Source of the DNA: Nocardioides astragali
Lineage (GTDB): Bacteria; Actinomycetota; Actinomycetes; Propionibacteriales; Nocardioidaceae
Assembly: GCF_024436375.1 (NCBI RefSeq)
Contig: NZ_JAFMZM010000002.1
Coordinates: 806,001-870,000 of the forward strand
DNA length: 64,000 nt
Direction: 5' to 3'
Part shown: positions 52,433 to 60,767 of the stretch, in pieces
Position numbering within the stretch: the stretch's first letter is position 1
How the letters are laid out: every line of letters begins with the position of its first letter
Position numbers and translations under genes: made by a program
The notes under the pieces: model-generated
Told to the model about the DNA's origin: nothing
What the model saw: only the letters and a program-made list of their open reading frames with translations
Databases searched by the model: none

Positions 52433-55315
52433 TTGATCATCCTCGTCGCTGCGCACTTCGTCGCTGCCATGTTGGCTCCGGCGTTGGTCGCGAGGCTGGG
52501 GCGGCGAGCCTTCCTGGTGCTGGCGCTCGTGCCGCTGGTCGGATTTCTGTGGATGCTGGGACAGACCCGTGGCGTGCACGCCGGGCGGGGCGTGGTCGAA
52601 GTCATCGACTGGGTGCCCAGCCTGGACATCGAGCTGGCCTTCCGACTGGGGGCACTTCAGTGGCTGATGGCGTTGATCGTGACGGGCATCGGCGCGCTCG
52701 TGCTGGCGTACTGCGCCTGGTACTTCGCTGACGACGACCCCGGTCTGTCGTCCTTCTCCGGCAACTTCGTCGCGTTCGCGGGATCGATGCTCGGCCTGGT
52801 CGTGTGCGACGACCTGCTCGTCCTCTACGTCTTCTGGGAGCTGACGACCGTCTTCTCCTACCTCTTGATCGGCAGCGACCCGGCCCAGAGGGCCAGTCGC
52901 CAGGCAGCCATGCAAGCGCTCATCGTCACCACACTGGGCGGGCTGGCCATGCTGGTCGGGATGCTGGTGCTCGGCCAGGAGGCTGGCACGCACCGGATCA
53001 GCGCACTGCTCGCCGACGCGCCGACCGGACCAACCACCACGGTCGCGATCGCCCTCGTCCTCGTCGGTGCGCTCTCCAAGTCAGCCCTCATCCCGTTCCA
53101 CTTCTGGCTCCCAGGTGCGATGGCGGCGCCAACCCCCGTGAGTGCCTACCTGCACGCCGCTTCCATGGTGAAGGCCGGCGTCTACCTCGTCGCCCTCCTC
53201 GCGCCGGGGTTCGCCGGCACAGCGGGATGGCACGAGATCGTGTTGACGCTCGGCGTCGGAACCATGCTGCTCGGTGGCTGGCGTGCGCTGCGCCAGTACG
53301 ACGCGAAGCTGCTGCTCGCCTACGGGACCGTGAGCCAGCTCGGATTCCTCCTCATCGTCTTCAGCATCGGCACCCGGGCGACGGCTATCGCCGGTCTGGC
53401 GCTGCTGCTCGGGCACGCGCTGTTCAAGGCGACTCTCTTCCTCGTCGTCGGCATCGTCGAGCACCAATCCGGCACCCGTGACATCCGGGCCCTCTCGGGG
53501 GTCGGCAGAGAGTCGCCGGTGGTGCTCGTCACCGCCGTCGTCGCCGGGGCGTCGATGGCTGGCCTCCCGCCGCTGCTCGGCTTCGTCGCCAAGGAGAGCG
53601 TCTTCGGATCCCTGCTCGACGTCGCGCGCGAGAGCGACCGGCCGGGCCTCTCCCCCATCGCCGGCTGGCTGGTGCTGGTCGGGGTGGTCCTCGGCTCGGT
53701 GCTGACCGTTGCCTACACCGCACGTCTCCTGTGGGGGACCCTCGCCACGAAGCCGGGCCTCGAGCCCACGCCGTACACACCCGAACCAGCTGCCTTCCTG
53801 CTCGCACCGGTCGTCCTGACGGTGCTCACCGTCGGGCTGGGGTTCGCGGGCCATGCGTTGAGCGTCGTCCTCGCGCCTCATGCCGGTCAGTTCCCTTCGG
53901 GGGCTCACGACGTGGAGCTCGCGCTGTGGCACGGCCTCGAGCTGCCACTCGCGTTCTCGGCCCTTGCCCTGCTCCTGGGCCTTGGACTGTTCGTGCGCCG
54001 CAGGGACGTCGGAGCCTTCCAGGGCGCGGTCTCCTGGTCGTGGACGGCCGAGGGCGGCTACCGGCTCCTCATGCGGACCGTCGACCGACTGGCCGTGGAG
54101 ACGACCGGCCTCACGCAGCGTGGATCCGTGGCGGCCTACCTCGTCGTCATCCTCGTTGTCGTGCTGCTCCTGCCCGGCGCGTCCGTGCTCACCGCGCTCG
54201 ACGGCCCCGTCGACACCGTGCTCTGGGACACCCCGGCCCAAGCCGCGGTGGGAGCCGTCATGATCGTGGCCGCACTCTTCACGGCCCGCTCCCGCCGTCG
54301 GCTGCGCGCCGTCATGCTCGCCGGCGTGACCGGCTACGGGACGGCGATGATGTTCGCCCTCCACGGCGCACCAGACCTGGCCCTGACCCAGGTCCTGGTG
54401 GAGACGACCAGCCTCGTCGTCTTCGTGCTCGTGCTGCGCCGCCTCCCGGCGTACTTCACCGACCGGCCGCTGTCGCCCCGGCGCTACTTGCGGATGGCGC
54501 TGGGCTTGGCCGTCGGGTCCGTGATCGGCCTGGTCATGCTCGTCACGACGGGGGCTCGCACCGCGGACCCTGTCTCGGCGACCTATCCGGAGGAGGCCGT
54601 GGAGTTCGGGGGCGGCCACAACATCGTCAACGTGATCCTGGTCGACATCAGGGCCTGGGACACCTTCGGCGAGATCTCGGTGCTCGTCGCAGCGGCGACC
54701 GGGGTGGCGAGCCTGCTGTTCCTGGACACTCGTATCGCCGGGATCAGGCGTGTGTACGACATCCCCTTCCCGGCGTCGGTCTCGAAGGTCTCGACGCAAG
54801 CGGGACGACGCGTGTGGCTGCCCGGCCCGAGAACGCTGCCACCGGACCGTCGATCGATCATCTTCGAGGTGGTGGCCAGGCTGCTGTTCCCCGCCCTCAT
54901 CGTATTCGCCTTCTACCTGCTCCTCGCCGGGCACAACAACCCCGGCGGCGGGTTCGCGGCCGGGATGGTCACCGGACTGGCGCTCATGGTCCGCTACCTC
55001 GCCGGTGGCCGCTACGAGCTCGACGAGGCCGCGCCCATCGACGCCGGAGTCCTCATGGGCACCGGACTGTTCGTCGCGGCCGTGTCTGCCCTGGCTCCCC
55101 TTGTCTTCGGTGGGGCCGTGCTCCAGAGCGCACAGGTCGACCTGGTGCTCCCCCTGGTGGGCAAACTGCACCTGGTCACCTCGACCCTCTTCGACATCGG
55201 CGTCTACCTCGTAGTGGTCGGCCTGGTCCTGGACATGCTGCGCACCCTCGGCTCCCGGATCGATCGGCAGATCCTCCGCGAGCAGCGGGATGCAGAGCAG
55301 GCGGCCGCGCCGTGA
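52433..55315 (+). CDS. mrpA: Mrp Na+/H+ antiporter subunit A (with fused MrpB domain)
   Basis: A 960-residue subunit of the multi-subunit cation/proton antiporter, related to NuoL of complex I. The NuoL-like core shows 'LLVLYVFWELTTVFSYLLIG', the proton-channel Lys region 'GALSKSALIPFHFWLPGAM' and 'AAPTPVSAYLHAASMVKAGV'. After residue about 810 the MrpB part follows ('FYLLLAGHNNPGGGFAAGMV'); no separate mrpB is present, as is usual in actinobacteria. TTG 52433 is chosen because AGGAGGAGG lies just upstream and the first helix begins there; GTG 52400 would add 11 polar residues. It is first in the seven-function operon. Confidence 0.95.
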   Translation: MIILVAAHFVAAMLAPALVARLGRRAFLVLALVPLVGFLWMLGQTRGVHAGRGVVEVIDWVPSLDIELAFRLGALQWLMALIVTGIGALVLAYCAWYFADDDPGLSSFSGNFVAFAGSMLGLVVCDDLLVLYVFWELTTVFSYLLIGSDPAQRASRQAAMQALIVTTLGGLAMLVGMLVLGQEAGTHRISALLADAPTGPTTTVAIALVLVGALSKSALIPFHFWLPGAMAAPTPVSAYLHAASMVKAGVYLVALLAPGFAGTAGWHEIVLTLGVGTMLLGGWRALRQYDAKLLLAYGTVSQLGFLLIVFSIGTRATAIAGLALLLGHALFKATLFLVVGIVEHQSGTRDIRALSGVGRESPVVLVTAVVAGASMAGLPPLLGFVAKESVFGSLLDVARESDRPGLSPIAGWLVLVGVVLGSVLTVAYTARLLWGTLATKPGLEPTPYTPEPAAFLLAPVVLTVLTVGLGFAGHALSVVLAPHAGQFPSGAHDVELALWHGLELPLAFSALALLLGLGLFVRRRDVGAFQGAVSWSWTAEGGYRLLMRTVDRLAVETTGLTQRGSVAAYLVVILVVVLLLPGASVLTALDGPVDTVLWDTPAQAAVGAVMIVAALFTARSRRRLRAVMLAGVTGYGTAMMFALHGAPDLALTQVLVETTSLVVFVLVLRRLPAYFTDRPLSPRRYLRMALGLAVGSVIGLVMLVTTGARTADPVSATYPEEAVEFGGGHNIVNVILVDIRAWDTFGEISVLVAAATGVASLLFLDTRIAGIRRVYDIPFPASVSKVSTQAGRRVWLPGPRTLPPDRRSIIFEVVARLLFPALIVFAFYLLLAGHNNPGGGFAAGMVTGLALMVRYLAGGRYELDEAAPIDAGVLMGTGLFVAAVSALAPLVFGGAVLQSAQVDLVLPLVGKLHLVTSTLFDIGVYLVVVGLVLDMLRTLGSRIDRQILREQRDAEQAAAP

Positions 55316-55746
55316 GCACGAACCTCACCCTCATCGTCACTGCCTCGGCGCTCATCGGCTGCGGGGTGTACCTCGTCCTCGAGCGCAGCCTGACCCGAGT
55401 CCTGGTGGGTCTGCTGGTCATGGGCAACGGCATCAACCTCCTGTTCCTCATCGCCGGCGGCCGTGCCGGCGACGCGCCGCTCAAAGGCAGCACCGCCCCG
55501 TCCGCCATGTCCGACCCCCTTCCGCAGGCGCTCGTCCTCACCGCCATCGTCATCGCCCTCGGCACCACGGCGTTCCTGCTGGCCATGGCCCACCGCAGCT
55601 GGCAGCTCAACTCCAACGACGACGTGCAGGACGACGTGGAGGACGCATCGATCCGCCGCCTGGCGGCGGCCGACGAGGCCTCCGACAGCCACGACCTCGC
55701 CACCGGCGGCCAGGACGACGACGTCCGCACCGAGGAAGGAGCGTGA
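55312..55746 (+). CDS. mrpC: Mrp antiporter subunit C (NuoK-like)
   Basis: A 144-residue subunit homologous to NuoK. Three helices carry the family marks: 'ALIGCGVYLVLERSLTRVLV', 'GLLVMGNGINLLFLIAGG' and 'LPQALVLTAIVIALGTTAFL'. The tail is longer and very acidic (residues about 100-144), which is common in actinobacterial MrpC. GTG overlaps the mrpA stop (GTGA). Confidence 0.93.
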   Translation: MSTNLTLIVTASALIGCGVYLVLERSLTRVLVGLLVMGNGINLLFLIAGGRAGDAPLKGSTAPSAMSDPLPQALVLTAIVIALGTTAFLLAMAHRSWQLNSNDDVQDDVEDASIRRLAAADEASDSHDLATGGQDDDVRTEEGA

Positions 55747-57449
55747 GCAACGCGATGACGCTCCTCGTCCCGTTGCCGGTGATCCTGCCCCTCCTGGGAG
55801 CCGGCGCAGCCCTCATGCTCTCCGGGCGACCGCGGGCACAGCGGACGGTCAGCTTGTCCGTGCTCACGGCCGTCGTCGCGATCGCCGCAGTGCTGCTGGT
55901 CCGCGCCGACCAGCACGGCCCCCAAGTCGCCTGGCTGGGCGCCTGGACCCCGCCGCTGGGCATCAGCCTGGTGGCGGATCGGCTCTCCGCCCTGATGCTG
56001 CTGGTGTCGGCCGTGGTCACGCTTCTCGTGTTCGCCTACTCGGTCGGCCAGGGCATGACGGGCGACGCACGCGAGGCCCCGGTCTCGATCTACCACCCCA
56101 CGTTCCTCGTGCTGGTTGCGGGCGTCTCCAACGCGTTCCTCGCCGGCGACCTGTTCAACCTCTTCGTCAGCTTCGAGATGCTGCTGTTCGCCAGTTACGT
56201 CCTCCTCACCCTGGGTGGCACCGCGACCCGGATCCGCGCCGGCACGATCTACGTCGTCGTGAACATGCTGTCGTCATCGCTGTTCCTGATCTCCATCGCG
56301 GCGGTCTACGCCGCCACGGGGAGCCTCAACCTCGCGCAGCTCGCCCAGCGCATCGAGGAGCTCCCGGACGCCGTGAGCCTGACCCTGCAGCTCCTCCTGC
56401 TCGTGACGTTCTCGGTCAAGGCCGCTGTGTTCCCGCTCTCGCTGTGGCTCCCGGACAGCTATCCGACGGCACCGGCACCAGTGACGGCGGTGTTCGCGGG
56501 CTTGCTGACGAAGGTCGGGGTCTACGCCATCTTGCGGATGCAGACACTGTTGTTCCCCGACAGCCCGCTGACCGACCTGCTGCTGTGGGCGGCCTTGGTG
56601 ACGATGGTGATCGGGATCCTTGGTGCGGTTGCACAGTCCGACATCAAGCGGATGCTGTCGTTCACCCTCGTCAGTCACATCGGCTACATGATCTTCGGCA
56701 TCGGCCTCGCCACCGAGGCCGGGATCTCTGGTGCCGTCTTCTACGTTGCCCACCACATCACCATCCAGACGGCACTGTTCCTGGTCGTGGGCCTCATCGA
56801 GCGCCGCGCCGGGAGCACGGCACTGCTCCGGCTCGGCGGGCTGGCGCGGCTCGCGCCCGTTCTCGGCATCTTGTTCTTCGTGCCGGCGATGAACCTCGCA
56901 GGGATTCCGCCCATGTCCGGGTTCTTGGGCAAGGTGGGCCTGCTGCAGGCGGGCCTCGAGGCCGGCACCCCCCTGGCCGTCGCGCTGGTCGCCGGCGGGG
57001 TGGTGACCAGCCTGCTCACCCTCTACGCCGTGGCGAAGACATGGACGATCGCCTTCTGGCGCACTCCGGAGCAGGCCCACGAGACCGCTCAGGCACTGCC
57101 CAACCCCGGCGAGGAGGCCGACACCCAGCACCCTTCGGTCACGATGGTGCGCCACCGTGGGCACGTGCACGTCGGCGGGACGGCGTACGCCCCCTTCGAC
57201 CTCGAAGCCGCCCGGCGCGTGCGTGACGACGACGAACCCGACCGAGACCTCTACCAGCTGCTGCGTGACGACCAGCTTCCTGACCGGCTGCCCCCCTCGA
57301 TGGTGCTGCCCACGGCCGCTCTGGTCGCGTTCAGCCTCGCGTTCACCCTGGTCGCCGGACCGCTGTTCGGCTACACCGACCGCACCGCCAAGGACCTCTT
57401 GCAGCGATCGCCCTACGTCGACGCAGTTCTCGGCGGAGGCAGTCGATGA
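55743..57449 (+). CDS. mrpD: Mrp antiporter subunit D (NuoN/NuoM-like)
   Basis: A 568-residue second large channel subunit. Conserved regions: 'FNLFVSFEMLLFASYVLLTL', the Lys-bearing 'VKAAVFPLSLWLPDSYPTAP', 'APVTAVFAGLLTKVGVYAIL' and 'VAQSDIKRMLSFTLVSHIGY'. Its last 100 residues carry a hydrophilic loop before the final helix. It overlaps mrpC (GTGA) and mrpE (ATGA). Confidence 0.95.
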   Translation: MSNAMTLLVPLPVILPLLGAGAALMLSGRPRAQRTVSLSVLTAVVAIAAVLLVRADQHGPQVAWLGAWTPPLGISLVADRLSALMLLVSAVVTLLVFAYSVGQGMTGDAREAPVSIYHPTFLVLVAGVSNAFLAGDLFNLFVSFEMLLFASYVLLTLGGTATRIRAGTIYVVVNMLSSSLFLISIAAVYAATGSLNLAQLAQRIEELPDAVSLTLQLLLLVTFSVKAAVFPLSLWLPDSYPTAPAPVTAVFAGLLTKVGVYAILRMQTLLFPDSPLTDLLLWAALVTMVIGILGAVAQSDIKRMLSFTLVSHIGYMIFGIGLATEAGISGAVFYVAHHITIQTALFLVVGLIERRAGSTALLRLGGLARLAPVLGILFFVPAMNLAGIPPMSGFLGKVGLLQAGLEAGTPLAVALVAGGVVTSLLTLYAVAKTWTIAFWRTPEQAHETAQALPNPGEEADTQHPSVTMVRHRGHVHVGGTAYAPFDLEAARRVRDDDEPDRDLYQLLRDDQLPDRLPPSMVLPTAALVAFSLAFTLVAGPLFGYTDRTAKDLLQRSPYVDAVLGGGSR

Positions 57450-58036
57450 GCCCGCAGCTGAAGACCCGTCGCGACGGCCGGAACCGTCCGGCGCGCTACC
57501 GAGCGCTCCAGCTCCCCATGCTGGTCTGGCTCACCGTGATATGGGTGGTGCTGTGGGGAGACGTCTCCCCCATGACGGTCGCCGGCGGGTTGGCGGTCGC
57601 CTGCATCGCCTGTCTCGTGTTCCCGCTCCCCCCGCTGCGGCTCGACGTCCGCGTCCGCCCGCTGCCCCTTGTCTGGCTGGTCGCGCGGTTCGTCGCTGAC
57701 GTCGTCGTGTCCAGCGTCCAGGTCTCGCGGGTGGTGCTCCGGCGGGGGCGTCCGCCGCGCAACGCCGTGGTGGAGGTGAGCCTGCGCACCCCGTCCGACT
57801 TCGTGCTGACCGTGGTCGCTGAGATGACCTGCCTCATTCCTGGCAGCCTCGTCGTGGAGGCCAGGCGTTCCACCCACACTCTCTTCCTGCACGTGCTCGA
57901 CGTCGGGGACGCAGCAGGCGTGGAGCACTTCCGCCAGAGCGTGCTCGACCAGGAGGCCCGAGTGGTGAAGGCATTCGGCCACCACGTGGACCACCTCGAC
58001 GAGACCTCGCCCTCGACCTCAGGAGATCAGCCATGA
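57446..58036 (+). CDS. mrpE: Mrp antiporter subunit E
   Basis: A 196-residue subunit with two to three N-terminal helices and a soluble C-terminal domain. Marks: 'LPLVWLVARFVADVVVSSVQ' and 'VVAEMTCLIPGSLVVEARRS', which ends with the typical 'HTLFLHVLDV'. MrpE has no complex I counterpart and is needed for assembly of the antiporter. ATGA overlaps on both sides. Confidence 0.93.
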   Translation: MSPQLKTRRDGRNRPARYRALQLPMLVWLTVIWVVLWGDVSPMTVAGGLAVACIACLVFPLPPLRLDVRVRPLPLVWLVARFVADVVVSSVQVSRVVLRRGRPPRNAVVEVSLRTPSDFVLTVVAEMTCLIPGSLVVEARRSTHTLFLHVLDVGDAAGVEHFRQSVLDQEARVVKAFGHHVDHLDETSPSTSGDQP

Positions 58037-58311
58037 CCGTCGTACTCCTCGTGTGCGCGGCGATCCTGCTCGCCGCCGCCGTCTGCACCGTCGCTCGGAT
58101 GACCATGGGTCCCACGTTGCTGGACCGCGCTGTCGCGCTCGACATGTTCGTGGCCATCGGCATCTGCGCCCTGGGGCTCGAGGCCGCACTGAACCGGCAC
58201 ACCCACACCCTCCCGATCCTGTTGGTGCTCACCCTCCTCGGGTTCGTCGGATCGGTCAGCGTCGCGCGCTTCACCCGGGGCAGCGACGACATCGACGCGG
58301 AGCGATCGTGA
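58033..58311 (+). CDS. mrpF: Mrp antiporter subunit F
   Basis: A 92-residue protein with three helices. The conserved pattern 'VARMTMGPTLLDRAVALDMF' carries the R-x-x-x-G-P-T-x-x-D-R motif of MrpF. It is overlapped by mrpE and mrpG. Confidence 0.93.
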   Translation: MTVVLLVCAAILLAAAVCTVARMTMGPTLLDRAVALDMFVAIGICALGLEAALNRHTHTLPILLVLTLLGFVGSVSVARFTRGSDDIDAERS

Positions 58312-58676
58312 GCTGGGCACAGGCCGCGGACGCGGTCGCAGCGACCTGCTTCCTGGTGGGCGCGCTGCTGGCACTGATCGCCGCGATCGGCATTCTTCGG
58401 CTCCCCGACCTGCTCAGTCGGATGCACGCAGCCACCAAGCCTCAGGTGCTCGGCCTCTGGCTCGTCCTCATCGGTCTCGGCTTCCGCCTCCGGGAGCCCG
58501 AGACGGTCGGGATCCTGGTGCTCGTCGGATTCTTCCAGCTGCTCACCACCCCCGTGGCGAACCACATGGTCGGGCGGGCATCGATCCGTGCAGGTCAGGT
58601 GCGTGAGGAGCTCCTGGTCGTCAACGAGCTCGACGGCGTGATCCCGGGTCCCGGAGAGCCGCGCGGAGCACCATGA
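58308..58676 (+). CDS. mrpG: Mrp antiporter subunit G
   Basis: A 122-residue protein with three helices. Family marks: 'LIAAIGILRLPDLLSRMHAA' followed by 'TKPQVLGLWLVLIGLGF', and 'LTTPVANHMVGRA'. GTG overlaps the mrpF stop. It is the last gene of the mrp operon; a universal stress protein gene follows after 64 bp. Confidence 0.93.
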   Translation: MSWAQAADAVAATCFLVGALLALIAAIGILRLPDLLSRMHAATKPQVLGLWLVLIGLGFRLREPETVGILVLVGFFQLLTTPVANHMVGRASIRAGQVREELLVVNELDGVIPGPGEPRGAP

Positions 58677-58740
58677 GCCTCGGGGCGGCAGCCTCGGCTG
58701 CGGTAGCGTCAGACACAGGTGAGCAACGTTCGGAGGCCAC

Positions 58741-59643
58741 GTGAGCTACGACGAAGTGGGCGCCTGGTCGGGACGATCTCATCCTCGAGGCGCCGTGGTG
58801 GTCGGCTACAACGGCAAGGAGCACGCCCGCACCGCGTTGGTGTGGGGTGCTGAGGAAGCAGCTCGCTGCGATGCACCGCTGCTCGTGCTGTACGCCGCCA
58901 ACTACCCCGGGATGACCGTCGAACCAGGCCCTGGGCTGTTCCATCGAGATCCGTTGGCGCTCGAAGCGGCCGAGGAGGTCACCGCCCGTGGAGTGGCAGA
59001 AGCTCTCGAGGTGCACCCCGGCCTCTGGATCTCGGGTGCCACCGAGGTGACGAGCCCGGCGCAGGCGCTCACCGAAGCAAGCGAGCTCGCCGAGCTCCTC
59101 GTGCTAGGCAGCCGCGGTTACGGTCGCGTCGCCGGTGCATTGCTCGGCTCGGTCGCCTTCGCCGTCGCCGCCCGGGCGACCTGCCCGGTGGTGGTCGTCA
59201 ACGACGAGGCGCGTGACCGTCAGCCCGGCCCACGGCACCCGGTCGTCGTCGGCACCGACGGATCCGACGAGGGTTCTGCTGCCGTCCAGTTCGCTGCCGA
59301 GCGTGCCGCTGGTGGCTCAGCATCATTGGAGGTGGTCACGTGCACAGGCGGTCACCAGGTCAAGGATGTGGACGAAGAGGAACTTCGAGCCTCGGCGCAC
59401 CGGATGGCCGTCGCGGCTGCGGCGCAGGCGCGTGCATCGCATCCTCGCTTGGCCGTCGCGGTACGAGTCGAGGACTGCCCCGCCGAGCAGACCCTGGTCG
59501 CGGCCTCTAGCGACGCAGGGATGGTGGTCGTGGGAACGCGTGGTCGTGGTGCGTTCGAGGGGCTGCTGCTTGGGTCGGTCAGCCATGCCGTGATCCACGG
59601 AGCTTCGTCCGCAGTCGCCGTCGTGACCAGCGACCCCGCCTGA
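58741..59643 (+). CDS. universal stress protein, two tandem Usp domains
   Basis: A 300-residue protein with two Usp folds: 'GAVVVGYNGKEHARTALVWG' with 'LLVLGSRGYGRVAGALLGSV', and 'PVVVGTDGSDEGSAAVQFA' with 'MVVVGTRGRGAFEGLLLGSV'. Both domains keep the G-x(2)-G-type ATP loop. It differs in sequence from the one at 40.2 kb, so it is not a recent duplicate. GTG start. It lies 64 bp downstream of mrpG on the same strand and may be co-transcribed with the antiporter. Confidence 0.92.
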   Translation: MSYDEVGAWSGRSHPRGAVVVGYNGKEHARTALVWGAEEAARCDAPLLVLYAANYPGMTVEPGPGLFHRDPLALEAAEEVTARGVAEALEVHPGLWISGATEVTSPAQALTEASELAELLVLGSRGYGRVAGALLGSVAFAVAARATCPVVVVNDEARDRQPGPRHPVVVGTDGSDEGSAAVQFAAERAAGGSASLEVVTCTGGHQVKDVDEEELRASAHRMAVAAAAQARASHPRLAVAVRVEDCPAEQTLVAASSDAGMVVVGTRGRGAFEGLLLGSVSHAVIHGASSAVAVVTSDPA

Positions 59644-59720
59644 GACTTCACCGCCTCCAAGCACGACGGCGCTGCACTTCGTGCTCGCCTACCGCAGAGG
59701 AATAGTTCCTTGCCCGCTTA

Positions 59721-59739
59721 CGCTACGCTGTGCGTAGCG
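59721..59739. promoter_or_regulatory. inverted-repeat operator candidate
   Basis: Perfect 8-bp arms CGCTACGC and GCGTAGCG with a 3-nt spacer lie about 35 bp before a small membrane protein gene. The same half-sites, spaced more closely, make up the palindrome at the tetR promoter (51705-51720). Confidence 0.6.
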
Positions 59740-59774
59740 CAAAGGGTTTGCGCATGCCCCCTGAAGGAGCCTTC

Positions 59775-59960
59775 ATGACATCAACACTCGCAGTGTTCAT
59801 CGTGGCCGCGATCGTTCTCAGCACGATCAACTACGGAGGGATGATGTGGCTGTACGCACTCGAACAGCGACGAATCGATCCCCCGCGCCACCCCTCGACT
59901 GTTCCGTTCCCGGCCTCACCGGACCCTCGGGTCCACGACCACGAGCGCGCCGCGGCCTGA
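59775..59960 (+). CDS. small single-helix membrane protein
   Basis: A 61-residue protein: one helix ('LAVFIVAAIVLSTINYGGMM') and a Pro/His-rich tail. GAAGGAG lies 5 nt before the ATG. It is preceded by an operator candidate shared with the tetR promoter. The function is unknown; it may be part of the same regulon as the DUF981 operon. Confidence 0.65.
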   Translation: MTSTLAVFIVAAIVLSTINYGGMMWLYALEQRRIDPPRHPSTVPFPASPDPRVHDHERAAA

Positions 59961-59978
59961 GGCAATCTGGCCGCGCCC

Positions 59979-60767
59979 ATGACTGCCGACCTCCGTATCC
60001 CTCCAAACGTGAGCGCCCTGCCCGGTACGTTGAGGAACGTGAACCGCTTCGGACTTCCCGAACGCACCTTGGCGTGCTTGTTCGATCTGGACGGGGTGCT
60101 GACCCAGACCTCTGGAGTGCACAGGTCTGCCTGGCGTGACGTGTTCGACCCATTGCTGGCCGCCCACGACCAGCCGCCTTTCACGGACGAGGACTACCTG
60201 CGTTTCGTCGACGGCAAACCCCGCCGCGACGGGGTGCGCGACTTCTTGACCGGTCGTGGCATCACGCTGCCCGAGGGTTCGCCCGCCGACCCTCCCGAGG
60301 CCGACACTGTCTCCGGGGTCGGCAACCGCAAGAACGAGCTGCTCCTGCAGGCCCTCGCCCGGGACGGCGTGGAGGTCATCGCCGGCTCGGCCACCTACCT
60401 GCGCGCCGTGCACGACGCGGGCATCCGGACCGCAGTCGTCACCTCCTCGTCGAACGGCGCGGAGGTGATCCGCGCCGCGGGCCTCGAGCATCTCGTCGAG
60501 CAGCGCGTCGATGGCCTGTTCGCCGAGCGGGAGGCGTTGCCGGGCAAACCGCAACCAGACACGTTCCAGGCGGCCGCCCGCCTGCTCGGGGTCGAGCCCG
60601 CTCGGGCCGCCGTCTTCGAGGACGCGTTGGCGGGGGTAGCGGCCGGGCGGGCCGGCGGCTTCGGGTTCGTGGTGGGAGTGGACCGCGGAGGCCAGGCGGA
60701 GGCCCTCCGTGAGGCCGGTGCGGACATCGTCGTCGACGACCTGAGCGACCTGCTGGGCGACCAGTGA
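59979..60767 (+). CDS. HAD hydrolase, beta-phosphoglucomutase family
   Basis: A 262-residue haloacid dehalogenase-fold enzyme. Motif I is 'ACLFDLDGVLTQTSGVHRSA', motif II 'TAVVTSSSNGAEVIRAAG', motif III 'LPGKPQPDTFQAAARLLG' and motif IV 'AAVFEDALAGVAAGRAGG'. The D-x-D start and cap insertion fit beta-phosphoglucomutase, which turns beta-glucose 1-phosphate into glucose 6-phosphate. Its partner, a GH65 phosphorylase that makes beta-glucose 1-phosphate, overlaps its 3' end (GTGA). A shorter start near 60042 is possible. Together they feed disaccharide glucose into glycolysis. Confidence 0.9.
   Translation: MTADLRIPPNVSALPGTLRNVNRFGLPERTLACLFDLDGVLTQTSGVHRSAWRDVFDPLLAAHDQPPFTDEDYLRFVDGKPRRDGVRDFLTGRGITLPEGSPADPPEADTVSGVGNRKNELLLQALARDGVEVIAGSATYLRAVHDAGIRTAVVTSSSNGAEVIRAAGLEHLVEQRVDGLFAEREALPGKPQPDTFQAAARLLGVEPARAAVFEDALAGVAAGRAGGFGFVVGVDRGGQAEALREAGADIVVDDLSDLLGDQ

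Noticed and set aside
53081..55171. A 696-codon minus-strand frame in the mrp region
   Set aside because: It is antisense to mrpA, whose helices and channel lysines are unmistakable; the frame has no hydrophobic or domain pattern.
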